In this document: piece after piece, positions 11,471-22,611 of the stretch
How positions within the stretch are numbered: the stretch's first letter is position 1
Layout: every line of letters starts with the position of its first letter
Assembly (NCBI GenBank): GCA_016802295.1
Contig: JAESIW010000137.1
Span: 413,074 to 477,073 of the forward strand
Direction of reading: 5' to 3'
Length of the DNA: 64,000 bases
Source: Brachionus rotundiformis
Taxonomy: Eukaryota > Rotifera > Eurotatoria > Ploima > Brachionidae
Position numbers and translations under genes: made by a program
Notes under the pieces: model-generated
The model's database searches: none
What the model was told of the DNA's origin: nothing
What the model saw: only the letters and a program-made list of their open reading frames with translations

Positions 11471-12292
11471 AAATAATCAGTGAAAGAAAAAAATTATTTT
11501 TTTAAAAATTTTCAATTATTTAATTATTTAATAAAAAGTTTTGAGTTTTGTCGTTTATTTTCAAAAAGATTGGGTTGATAAATTGAGTTTAACTGTAAGT
11601 CTTAATATTCACTAACATGAACTTGATGACTTAGTGAACGCTACTCAAACAAAAAAAAAGGAAAAAGTGTTATCTTAGTATTACGACGTGAATAAAAAAG
11701 TTTAAAATATTGGAAGATGTTTAAAAAAAATTGGCGAAGGTTCTAACTATAAATGATTCTTTATATTTTTTTGCAATAAGAGTTGAGCAACCTTATTAAA
11801 GAACGCTGATTTTATGGCTTGAAAAAAAAATTCATATTCTAATAATTTCTATTGTATATGTCTTGTTTTTAAAAGAATAGTTATTTATGGAACATTATGC
11901 TATATATTGAATTTTTTTAACGTTTTAAATCCTCATAATTTAGGTCTCAAAAAATATAATTTTTGTTATAATTTATCCCCCAATTAATAAAATTCTGAAA
12001 ACAAGAGTATTTATGAGTCAAAATAAAGAATTGTAAGTAAACATTGAGGTCAACAAAAACAAAAGAGCTCTCCGAAATGGGAAAAACATGGAGAGAAGCA
12101 AGGGTAAAGGCAAAAGACCGACTTGAGTGAAAAACAAATGTAGTGATCCTATGCTCCATAAGGAGTGAATAATGAAAAAAAAAAGATAAGTAATTAATTG
12201 GGCTTCAAAGTACATTTTTTTAATTGATGTACTCTTTTGCTTTTTAAAATATACAATATATGGAATAAATGATCAATTTCGTTTTTTTTTTT
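11471..12292. other. A/T-rich stretch, no gene seen
   Basis: Only short stop-rich frames are present. The two overlapping minus-strand frames near 11947-12215 are hydrophobic low-complexity translations with no start context, splice sites or recognisable domain. Confidence 0.5.
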
Positions 12293-13180
12293 NNNNNNNN
12301 NNNNNNNNNNNNNNNNNNNNNNNNNNNNNNNNNNNNNNNNNNNNNNNNNNNNNNNNNNNNNNNNNNNNNNNNNNNNNNNNNNNNNNNNNNNNNNNNNNNN
12401 NNNNNNNNNNNNNNNNNNNNNNNNNNNNNNNNNNNNNNNNNNNNNNNNNNNNNNNNNNNNNNNNNNNNNNNNNNNNNNNNNNNNNNNNNNNNNNNNNNNN
12501 NNNNNNNNNNNNNNNNNNNNNNNNNNNNNNNNNNNNNNNNNNNNNNNNNNNNNNNNNNNNNNNNNNNNNNNNNNNNNNNNNNNNNNNNNNNNNNNNNNNN
12601 NNNNNNNNNNNNNNNNNNNNNNNNNNNNNNNNNNNNNNNNNNNNNNNNNNNNNNNNNNNNNNNNNNNNNNNNNNNNNNNNNNNNNNNNNNNNNNNNNNNN
12701 NNNNNNNNNNNNNNNNNNNNNNNNNNNNNNNNNNNNNNNNNNNNNNNNNNNNNNNNNNNNNNNNNNNNNNNNNNNNNNNNNNNNNNNNNNNNNNNNNNNN
12801 NNNNNNNNNNNNNNNNNNNNNNNNNNNNNNNNNNNNNNNNNNNNNNNNNNNNNNNNNNNNNNNNNNNNNNNNNNNNNNNNNNNNNNNNNNNNNNNNNNNN
12901 NNNNNNNNNNNNNNNNNNNNNNNNNNNNNNNNNNNNNNNNNNNNNNNNNNNNNNNNNNNNNNNNNNNNNNNNNNNNNNNNNNNNNNNNNNNNNNNNNNNN
13001 NNNNNNNNNNNNNNNNNNNNNNNNNNNNNNNNNNNNNNNNNNNNNNNNNNNNNNNNNNNNNNNNNNNNNNNNNNNNNNNNNNNNNNNNNNNNNNNNNNNN
13101 NNNNNNNNNNNNNNNNNNNNNNNNNNNNNNNNNNNNNNNNNNNNNNNNNNNNNNNNNNNNNNNNNNNNNNNNNNNNNNNN
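12293..13180. other. Assembly gap of 888 N
   Basis: A continuous run of N, with a T run on the left and an A run on the right. The apparent long frames across it are artefacts. The right edge of the gap coincides with the outer end of the left terminal repeat of the following transposon. Confidence 0.99.
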
Positions 13181-13392
13181 AAAAAAACAATTGAATATAA
13201 ATAGTTTATTTAAATAAGTTCAAATAAATAATTTAAAATTAAATAGAAAAAAATAAACAATTAAATAACATAAAAAAGAATATATTTTTAACATAAAATA
13301 AATATATTAAATAAAATTTTAAAAAGTAAATAGATATTAAAAAACTATATCGAAGATAAAAAATTCTCAAAAAATCGTCCATACTGTTCCTT
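13181..13392. repeat. Left terminal inverted repeat
   Basis: Inverted match to 18372-18561. It contains an extra 22 bases (about 13284-13305), apparently a local duplication of an A/T-rich segment, and one substitution near 13376. Confidence 0.85.
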
Positions 13393-13450
13393 TTTTAAAT
13401 TTTAGTCTAAATCTTATAAGCAGTTTTGAAAAATTTTTATTATTTTTCGG

Positions 13451-16399
13451 CTAAAATATTTCGTAAAAAACATAAGTAATTGAATATTTTTTACCTGAGT
13501 TAATTAAAGATTTGTTTTGCATTATTGATGGATTTAAATTATCAATATCAAAAAAAGATTTACCATCAAAAATTTTTAAAATGAAATGGTTTTCTGCATG
13601 TAACGTCATACCGACTAAAATATAATCTTGAATACCTATCTTTATGAAAACTGGTATATCAAAGGCTTCGACGTCTTTAACTTGATTCGTTGCTATTATT
13701 AATATTGGATACATATCATTCATAAAAGCTGGTTTTGAGCAATTTAATTTATGATTACATAAAATCGATCTTAAAATTTATAAAATCAAAATATAAATTT
13801 TGAGTATTTTCTCTAAAAATATAAAGAAATTACTCAGTTTCAAGTTCGCTGTCATTATAAAAAATTTTTTGCGTGCATAAGTTTTCATTCGGATAGTTAT
13901 TAAATTTTGTCGAAAATTGTACTGAATTTCCACTTTTTATGATGCTTTTTTAAAAAGAATTAAATGAAATTTATCTTATTGAATTTTAGAGAAAATTGAA
14001 AAATAAATTTCAAATTAACCTATGAAGAAAATTATTTTTTTTCTTTTTTTTTAAAAAAAGGACAATACTGTATCCAGCTCATTCTTGCTAAACTCCAGTT
14101 CCCTTTTTCTAAAAATTTTTCGATGTCTCTCCAAAAATTTTTTTAATTTTTGGAGAGACATCGAAAATCTTGCACACATAAAATCTTCATTTATCCTGTT
14201 TTTCTTCCTGATGATATAGCATATCAAAATAAAATAATCAATTGAACATGTATTTATTATCCGAAAGTGTCCATTTTGATTTTGAAAATCTGAACCATTT
14301 TTAGGTAAACAATTCAATGCAAAATTAATGTTTTGTGACTTAATTGAAAAATTGTTTTTATAAGTAATTGGTTAAATAAGGAAAAGCACCTTGATAAAAT
14401 AGCTGATTGTTTCTTTGAATCAACAGATAAGCTTACTTATATTAAGTAAATTTTATTTATACTAAAACAATTAAAAAAAATAATAAAATTTATAAATTAC
14501 TTTTTAAATTATCTATTAAAAAATTGTCTCCAAATTTTTTCATTTTTTTAAAATAAAATCCCTTCTTATTTGTTCGCTGTCTTACTTTTCTACAAATAAA
14601 ATTTTTTTTCTTTTCATTAATTTTTCTTGTATTTAAGTTCCTTGTTCTGAAGAAGGTTTCATCATCATTGTAATATATTATAAATTTGGAATAAAGCCTC
14701 TCATAAATGTTTCCTATTAACTGACTTGTCATTACTTTTTGATGAAATAAGATGTTTCTTTTTAAATTTCCAAACCAGTTTTCGACGTAATTATTAGAAA
14801 GCCTTTTAAATCCATTTAGTTTTTCAATATTATTCACCAATATACCAGTCCAAAGTGGTAGCAAATGAAGATAATTATCAATCAAACTAAATAAATCTTG
14901 ACTATAATAAGGATTTTTTTCAAAAGAAAATTCATTTTCGAACTCAATTTCTTTCGATATATTATTGATTATCTTTTTGAAATAGATATAAAAAAGTGAC
15001 TTGTCTCTCAAATTATTTTTTTCTCCACTTGAAAAATCTTCTTTCAGATCATTATCTTCATCCAGGATTTCATTTAAGTAATTATCATCTACTTTTCTTA
15101 TCAGAATTTCTCTTTTAATAGATTCTAAAGATTGTTTTGTCGATTGATTAAAATTCTAAAAATATTAAATTTAATTAATTTTAATTAAGATATTTTTATT
15201 CTTACTTTTTGTGTAAAAAATTTAAATATATTTTTAAGATTATAAATGATTAATTGAAAGATTGTTTCTAAATACAATTCAATCGTACAACTACTAAAGA
15301 CTTCTAGAATAGAATTAATAAATGGCCAAGAGAAGTCAACCACAATAATTGGAGCAATTTTAAGACTACCTGTCGGAGCAACATTTTCAATTTTTTTTTA
15401 AAAGTCATAAGATATTTTGAAACAGTTAAGTAATTATGTGAAGTCGAAATAAAATCGTATATTGGAAGAATAGTTTCGGTGTTTGGATCCCGCATAACTA
15501 ATGAAAAAAGAAAAAGAGATGATTGATTTTGAACTTCTTTTATGATAGATCCAGTTGCATCGAGATGCCAAACTGGATAATATTTTTGAATTTTATTCCA
15601 TATTTTAACCTTTAGGCATTTTTTACTATATTAAAAGATTACCCTTAATTAAGAAATTTACTTGGATTTCATTAAAAATTCATTTCATTAAAAAGAGATA
15701 TTCCGAATGGCGAATCACATATTTCTTGGACATAGCCAGGAATTTCACCAGTTGTAAAGCAAATTTTTTCACAAAGCATCATTGCAGATTTTGAGTCAAT
15801 TATGTGGTCTTTATTTAACAATTTTGAATTTTTTCTTTGACATTTTATCATTTTTAAAACATTTTGACTAGTCACTTTACCTTTCAATTAAATTTTTCTC
15901 ATTTTTTCGTGAAAAATTAAAAATTACTTTCATAATAATCATCTTCAACATTATTTTCAAAATTAAAAATAACGTTCTCATCAATTAGCCTAGATATGCC
16001 TTTACTCATTACTTCTAAGGCAATATTTGATCTTTTATCACCATAAAAACGCTTTTTCTTGATTATCTGATCGTGACTTACTATCTCGTTTTTGACATTA
16101 ACTGTCAGAACGATAGTCTGATTAATTGTCGGTTCACTCTTACAAAAAGCGTAAAAACTGTTTTCGCATTTTTCAGAAATGCATTTGTATGATCCGGACC
16201 AGTATGTTCGGCTATTAAACCAATTGTACCTACATTTTAGCCAGCACTTACAGGATTTTTCCTGTTGAAGTTTATAGCTTAGCGTATCGTGAAAATCAAC
16301 CAAAAAACGTTTTCTATTCGAATTTATTTTAATTTTTGAAAAATGCTCCATCCATTCATTAAAGCTAAATTCAATAGAAACTATTTTTTCAAAAGACAT
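13451..16399 (-). pseudogene. DDE transposase with possible peptidase-like C-terminus
   Basis: Reconstructed exons: 16399-15928, 15880-15662, 15609-15206 and 15155-14490, with introns of about 50 bp in consistent phases. The N-terminus holds a zinc-binding pattern (CKCWLKCRYNW … YKCISEKCENSFYAFC). The RNase H-like core shows WHLDATGS (first Asp), IVVDFSWPFINS (second Asp) and NYVENWFGNL (Glu), in the right order. Two lesions break it: a 16-bp tandem duplication near 15666-15695, and a run of nine A (15392-15400) where ten would keep frame. Downstream minus-strand frames at about 14340-14051 (NTCSIDYFI) and 13723-13451 (LVGMTLHAENHFIL, DIDNLNP) may be further exons. Their Cys, His and Asp order recalls papain-fold peptidases; this is tentative. 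Confidence 0.6.
14117..14167. repeat. Perfect 23-bp hairpin
   Basis: TTTTCGATGTCTCTCCAAAA plus ATT is followed by five T and then its exact inverted copy. The mixed-sequence core (GATGTCTCTCC) shows this is not a by-product of A/T richness. It lies inside the 3' part of the transposase region on the minus strand. Confidence 0.9.
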
Positions 16400-16582
16400 T
16401 TTTTCAGATTTAAAATATTTTAAATATTGTAAATTTTTTAGATGGGCACATTTTTCTAAATTTTTTAAAAATGTTGCATAAAAAATTACTCAACTTAATT
16501 ATAAAAAATTCAAAAAATCCTCGTGTTTTTAATAACTATTTTTTATTACTAACTTTTGTTTTGAATCAAGAAGGAAAAAACT

Positions 16583-18419
16583 ATGAAAGAATTTATTGAA
16601 AATCTAAATAACTGTGACTCAGATTTTTTTTTGTTTACGAAAATTAATCGTTTTGATCCTGAAGAGATTATCAATGATAAGAAAAGACGAACAGTTAGTT
16701 CATTGTCGAGTTCAGATTCTTTATTTACTAAAAGGAATGAAATCTATAATAAGTTTAAAAAAAATTTTAGCGGAATAGTAGATGAAGTAGGGACAAATTT
16801 TAAAAAGATTTCAAGCAAAACGCTGATGAGCAAAGTACCGAAATCAAGTACCAATATGGTAATATCTGATATCAGGAATAAAAATTCTGAAATTGCAAAT
16901 TCATTATAAACTAATAATTTACAAAAATATGTTTTGGTAATAATATCATATATTTATTTTTATTTAAAATATTAAATTAATTTAAAAAATTACTGTAAAA
17001 GGGTTTCAATGATTCAGATTTTTTTCAAAAAGACGTAAATAATGAAAGTTTATATACAGCAGAAATGAATCAAACCGAAAGCCAAAATGATTCATATAGA
17101 AACAACTTTTCACTGCATGAAGAAATTAGTCAGATAATTTTATCTGAAACTTAAGGAAGAAATCAGACAAATCATAATGACTTAAAAAAGTCAGAACATT
17201 ATTTGCTAAAAAATAAAAATACTTATAAAACGGTATAATTATTAAATAAAAATTTTTAACTAGAATATCTGTTTAAAAAGATTGATCCATATAAATGTTC
17301 TGATTGTGATTTTACATCAAAAACCAAACAAGGATTGAAAATACATACAACGAAAAAACATACGAATAATGATTTTGATTTTAATAACCACATTAATGTC
17401 AATTTTTTAAAAAAGAAAGATAAACCCGAAAAAGACATTCCAATACAGAAAGTAATAAGTAAAAGTTATCTAAATCTAAAAGAACTTATTAAAGAGAAAG
17501 ACAAAACAATAGAAGAGTCAAAAGAAAACCATCTAAAAGTCGTGAACAATTATAAAAATGAAATATTAGATCTTTCCTTTGAGTTAAAAAAAATGAGAGA
17601 TATTGTTAAAGAGAAAGAAAATATAATAAAAAACTTAAAATTAAACGAAAAAGAGATTGGAAAAAAATTTACTGGAAGAAGAGAAAAATCTACTATTGGA
17701 AGATTACCAATCAAAAAAAGTATAAAAATATAAAAATAACTACAAAATATTAAAATGATAGAAATTATAAGTCTGACCTAAAAAGCAAAAATCAAGAGAT
17801 CTCTGAACTGAAACAAAATTTGCAAACACTTAACTCAAGGATAAGTGAATTATCATCTAATCACTTGACTGAAATTGGCCAAAAAGACAACAATATAATC
17901 GAGTTGCGACAAGAATCCAAGCGCCTGAGTGATGAAAACAAGAATTTTCGGTCTGAGCTTGAAATCTATAAAGTATTTTAACTATTTTGGGTCTTTTAGT
18001 TAAAAAATAATTTTTAATAAATTGTGAATTCCAATGGACATAATCTCAAAAATTTTCCTTTTACGTCTTATTATGGAAATATTCAGTCTCAAATAATAGA
18101 CAAAAACATAATTATAAATGATGTGGAAATGATTCAGAGTGATAAATATTTTGGAAACAGATTAAACTGTAAGACATTAGATGATTTCCCTTTTGATCTT
18201 TTTAAACTAACTCGTGAACAAAAGATTTCTATTAAAAATTTGATAAACTTAGATAAAATATCTGCTCAGTCTCAAAATAAATTTTGCAATATTTGTCAAA
18301 AAGACTTTGGAAGTTTTAAATCAATGAGAGCTCATCAAACATTTATGCACTTTAAGATTTTGAGAAAGTATAAGGAACAGTATGGACAATTTTTTGAGAA
18401 TTTTTTATCTTCGATATAG
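16583..18419 (+). pseudogene. Transposon accessory protein: C2H2 fingers and coiled coil
   Basis: Divergent partner of the transposase. Segments: 16583-16909 (acidic, serine-rich, starting MKEFIENLNN); about 17004-17230; 17270-17733; about 17757-17968; and about 18024-18419. A C2H2 finger (YKCSDCDF … HTTKKH) is followed by a long heptad-rich coiled coil (ELIKEKDKTIEESKEN … LKSKNQEISELKQNL). A second C2H2 finger (KFCNICQKDFGSFKSMRAHQ … H) follows, and the end lies inside the terminal repeat. One in-frame TAA near 17152 suggests decay or an unrecognised splice. Zinc fingers plus a dimerising coil fit a protein that binds the element's ends, an inferred role. Confidence 0.5.
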
Positions 18420-18561
18420 TTTTTTAATATCTATTTACTTTTTAAAATTTTATTTAATATATTCTTTTTTATGTTATTTAATTGTTTATTTTTTTCTATT
18501 TAATTTTAAATTATTTATTTGAACTTATTTAAATAAACTATTTATATTCAATTGTTTTTTT
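18372..18561. repeat. Right terminal inverted repeat
   Basis: Inverted match to 13181-13392. Its inner 48 bases are also the final codons (…QFFENFLSSI and stop) of the plus-strand accessory gene, so the terminus has a double role. Confidence 0.85.
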
Positions 18562-18789
18562 TTAATTGTTCAAAAATTAAAGAATTTTTCTTTTTACATC
18601 AATTATTTTATTCATATTCAATAAAATAAAAATTTTTAATTTTTTAATGAACAGGTTCTTTTCATGTCGCAAAGACATTAAGATGAATATTTGATCGCCC
18701 TGTAATAAGAATAAGAATAAAAAAATTTGAAAAAGAATTGAAAAATTAAATGTTTTCCTTCTAATCGCTTTGGTAATTATGTGAACCAA

Positions 18790-19340
18790 TTAAGAATTCG
18801 GGGAAATGGCGGAAGCAAGGAAAGCTTAAAACGACTGTAACTGAAGTGAGTGGGTAAGTGTGCGAGTTGTGGTTGATTTGTTAAATTTTTCAAATCAGTG
18901 TTACACTGAGGCATGCTCGATCTTAGCTTTGGACGCTTACCACATTATTTCATAGATGTGGAGCAAGTCGATAAAGGTAAACAATTTCTTGCACTCGATC
19001 AGCCATTTTGATAAATAATTAATAACTCGACTCAAATGAATTATTGTTCGCGATTTTTGGTTTATTTAGTCGGTCCACTGTTTCAGGTCCATGTGTAGAT
19101 TCGGAAATATGTCAATAGATGGTGACGCTTGAACGCCTCGCAGCCTCCCTAGAATATGTCCAGTCTAAGAATTTCCGATTGGAAAAATTGGTCCATTGCA
19201 GATCATAAAGTTTTGCAATATCTGATTAGAAAGATCTTACCATGGTTTGCTACTTTCTGACCGATGGTTCGGCTCAGGTGGAATAGATCGTTGCAATTGA
19301 TGATCACAGGTTGAAGCTGAGTATGAAACCATGAATGCAA
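18790..19340. other. G+C-richer degenerate stretch
   Basis: Base composition is clearly less A/T-rich than the flanks. Short protein-like runs appear on the minus strand (for example LQNFMICNGPIFPIGNS and CEAFKRHHLLTYFRIY), but they change frame and contain stops. It resembles the relic at 7282-7966 in character. No parent gene is recognised. Confidence 0.35.
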
Positions 19341-19509
19341 CAAATTTTTTTCGAAAAAGCAGAAATTTTGGCAAATAAATTTTAGGTCTCCAAAATTACA
19401 GTAAAAAAATTAAAATAAATTATAAAAAATTAAATAGAATATGTAAAATTGCAAAAATACTTATGAATTTGCAAAAAAATTAATAAATTTATTTTTTCAT
19501 TGTTGCAAA

Positions 19510-19575
19510 ATACATTTGAGCAAAATTGAGCTCTTGAAATTTGATCAAAAATTTTACTTTGCTGTATTAAGGTTC
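19510..19575. repeat. Fragment of the GATCGTTTCAATTC repeat family
   Basis: The segment around TTTGAGCAAAATTGAGCTCT … TTGAAATTTGATCAAAAATT matches the inner inverted repeat of the MITE at 41327-41862 (41600-41660) and the copy at 47875-48005. Confidence 0.6.
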
Positions 19576-19579
19576 CTCA

Positions 19580-20420
19580 GCTATAAAAAAATTTTTTCGA
19601 ATATCGAAGCCACTGGCATTTAATTTTAATTCATTTAAAAATTTATTTTAAAAATTATTAAGTTTTTACTGGATGCTAAAACCATTAAATTGTTCGATGG
19701 CTGTAAGATCTGATTGATCCAGGATTCTAGGATTCCTTATTTACAAAAATTTTTTTTTTTTTTTTTAATCATTACCAGTATTAACGTGTATCAAAAAATA
19801 ATTAGTTATGAAAGTAATAATTATAAGTAATGTTCGCAAAAATAATTATATTAAATAAATTAAAATAAAAGTCAAAAATAATCCTTGAAAAGTAAATTTG
19901 TTTTAAAGCTTGATATATCAATTAATAATTGAATTTATTTCTTATCTAGATTAATTTTTAGTTTGACTTATTTCAAAATGGAAAAGGCAATGGTAATTCC
20001 AATTTTTGAGGGTCATCGTTTTGTTATCATTTGTTAACTTATTTTAACTTTAATGAATTTTCAAAAAAAATTTAATAAAAAGACTGTTTTGATTTCATGC
20101 TTTTGTTATTTTTCAATGAGCTAATTAGTCTAATTATTTTATCTGTTTAAATTGGGACAACATGCAGAAAGCTAGAGTAAAATTTCATTCAAAGAAACTG
20201 AAAGAACTTGAAGACAAAAATAGGAAATAAAGTTTTTTAGTACCTCAAATTTATTAAAATTTACCTCAAATGTAATAAAAGACTATCTTTTTATTAAAAA
20301 AGTAGCAAAATATAAAAAAAGTATTCAAATAAAAAAAAATTACATCAATTTAAAAAAAAAGAAAACAATTTCATTATAAAACCGCAAAAAGTTAATACTT
20401 ACCTCTAAAAATAAAAAAAA
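19580..20420. other. A/T-rich stretch, no gene seen
   Basis: Homopolymer-rich DNA with no frame, splice pair or repeat that I can support. Confidence 0.5.
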
Positions 20421-20824
20421 TTAACAATTATCACAATAAAAATATCTTTTTTTTTTCATAATTAAGCCACATTTTTCACATGTTTTAGATTCATTATTTA
20501 GAGTAGATTCTTGATTGAATGTTTTTTGTTTTTTTTTATTATTAGGCACAACTTCGGTTAAATAATCATCATAAGAGATGCCTTTTGGATCTCCACCACC
20601 GCCAACTGAATCTGATGGTTGTATTATTAAAGCTGGTTTTTTTCTGGGGCACCACGTTTACGATTCGGTTGAATTGGTAAATCCATAGCAACAATGTCAA
20701 ATGCACATTTTTTTAGCCTTGCACAAACTGCAATTTGATGATTACACTTGTAATCCTTAATATAATAAAATATTTTTTTTTTTTTTTTTATATCTTTATA
20801 TTTTTTTTCTAATATCAAAAACAA
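20421..20824 (-). pseudogene. MULE transposase C-terminal end
   Basis: The minus strand encodes YKCNHQIAVCARLKKCAFDI, the Cys-x-His part of a SWIM-like zinc finger. A basic RGAPEK stretch follows (compare the RGRPKK tail of MULE proteins), then a +/-1 frameshift near 20650. In the new frame come LIIQPSDSVGGGGDPKGIS and a closing zinc-ribbon, CEKCGLIM … YFYCDNC and stop. The order SWIM, basic linker, C-terminal zinc pair is that of Mutator-like transposases. The catalytic part is not seen upstream (to the right), where the frame decays into A runs. Confidence 0.5.
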
Positions 20825-20829
20825 TTTCT

Positions 20830-22400
20830 TTTTATATAAAATTTTGAGGCTAAAAATTAATTAATTAGATGGATTCTAATTAATTAGAGAGGTTTTAATC
20901 AATTAGATAGACATATATATAATTTGTTTGATTTTGTAATAAATAGGTATTTTTTAAATTAAAAGGGTTGGTTTCATTTTTTTTGACACTTTTATTAATA
21001 TTTTGAGGTATTTTTTGACAAATTAGAGGTAATTTTTAATAAATTTGGGGTATTAAAAACCGATAACCCAAAAATATAGGATTTAGGGTTTTAAAAATTT
21101 TTTATAAATGTTTTAAAATTCAAGTTATTATTAAAAAACTTTACAATGGATTGAATATCATTTAATTGATTATAATAGAAAAGTCAATTATCTGAATGAA
21201 GAAGGAAAAAAGTTTAATCTCCCAAAAAGATGAAAAAATTCAAGCTCTATAAAGACAATACAAGCAAAGAACTGCACTTGATCAAATTTCAGAATTAAAA
21301 AAGTAATTAATGACCAATTTATTATTATTAGTTCATTTTTCATAATAATCAGTTAATCAAAATGAGACCAAAATATTAAAAGAAAATTTTGATCATGAAT
21401 AATCAAAGCTTTTTAATGAGGCACTTTTTGAAATTTAAAGCCTCCAAAATAGTGAAATGAAAATGTTTTTTATCAAATTGCAAAATTTTTAAAATTTTTG
21501 AGGAGAATTTTAAACTTTTGTTTCATTTTTTGCTTCAAATTTTGAGAGATTGAGAAGTTTGTAATGAAATTTCTCTTTCACATTACGAATAGGGGTTGAA
21601 AAATTCAAAATAATTTTTAAAAACTTAGAAGCAGAGATGCTCTGTCAATTTAAGGTATTTAAAGTCAATGTGCGAACCTGGACTAAGGAAAAAAATTTAA
21701 AAGTGCGGAGTCCTGGATGAGGATAATCAAAAACTTAATATTCTAGAATTTAATTTAAATGAATATTCGAATAAGCAAACAGCAAGAAAATGAGACATAT
21801 ATCGAATTTTTTTTGAAAGAATTCAAACCATTTGCTGTCGTCTTCTTCTCGTTGTCTTCTCGGTGAAGAACTTTGTATACTCAATTGCAAAAAAATGGTT
21901 TCAATTGTTATTTTAAATGCTATCACAATTGGTTCAAATCAGAAAACAGTCGAAAATGAATTTACCGATATGGTCTGGGTTATAAAAATGCATTCATAAA
22001 GAATATCAGCAATCTGAAATCGAAAATGAAAAAGTTGTTATGTTTTGTAATCTGACAAAAAAAACATGAAAAAATACTAATGGCTGAAAGAATAATAGGC
22101 CTAGAAAGAAAACCAGCAGTTCTAAAGCAAAAAGCAGAAGGTGTTTCAAATGTATGCGATACTTATAATACAAGTTAATATTTTTTAAAAAAAATAATAT
22201 GAAAAATAATATGTATTACTATGACTTAATAGAGACTTGATTTTAGATTTAAAGCGACAAAAATTTCTGTCAAAATTTGGGTATTTTAACAAATTCTGAA
22301 TTCAGAGGTTTTTTATCAATGTCAGATATTCAAATAATAAAATAAAAAAAATTTATAAAAAGTTTTTAATTCTATTTCTTTAGCTAAAAATTAGGATTCA
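20830..22400. other. A/T-rich stretch with only weak coding hints
   Basis: Short runs such as 22080-22150 look protein-like but are too brief and unanchored. No tRNA, repeat pair or splice-consistent gene was found. Confidence 0.45.
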
Positions 22401-22406
22401 AATGTT

Positions 22407-22600
22407 CAAATCAAATTTGGTATATTGACGCCACTTGTAGCGTGCATAAGGATATGGTTTTTCTAAAAAAGCCATTATTGTATTCAATAGTTTTTCGAGA
22501 CAAGAAAAACAACATTAAAATGCCAAAAGCAGAATTTATTGCAACAGAGCAGGCAATAAAATCAATTTCAATTTATTTACAAGTTATCAGACACTTGTAC
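22407..22600 (+). pseudogene. Fragment of HLDATGS-family DDE transposase
   Basis: The plus-strand frame reads WYIDATCSVHKDMVFLKKPL then LYSIVFRDKKNNIKMPKAEF. This parallels the first-Asp region of the transposase at 15609-15206 (WHLDATGSIIKEV … FLFSLVMRD … ILPIYDFI). The Gly of DATGS is replaced by Cys. The frame ends where the presumed hAT terminus begins near 22612, so a hAT insertion may have cut this older element. Confidence 0.5.
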
Positions 22601-22611
22601 CCATCATTTCT

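Larger units (their letters stand above)
13181..18561. mobile_element. DNA transposon with ~200-bp terminal inverted repeats
   Basis: The left repeat 13181-13392 and right repeat 18372-18561 match as inverted copies (outer part CAATTGAATATAAATAGTTT). They differ by one base and by a 22-bp tandem-type insertion in the left copy. Between them lie a minus-strand DDE transposase and a divergent plus-strand zinc-finger/coiled-coil gene sharing a promoter region of about 180 bases (16400-16582). The right repeat overlaps the last codons of the plus-strand gene. A target-site duplication cannot be judged because the left end touches the N gap. The transposase signature HLDATGS places it among RNase H-fold transposases, but I cannot assign the superfamily with confidence. 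Confidence 0.75.

Noticed and set aside
11947..12215. Two overlapping minus-strand hydrophobic frames
   Set aside because: Low-complexity translations with no splice sites, domain or repeat support, and they overlap each other in different frames.
12269..13204. Long open frames on both strands
   Set aside because: They consist almost entirely of N positions and have no sequence support.
14051..14317. The minus-strand 88-residue frame as a separate gene
   Set aside because: Its second half is the translation of the 23-bp hairpin and A/T runs. Only its first part, with NTCSID, is considered, as a possible exon of the transposase region.
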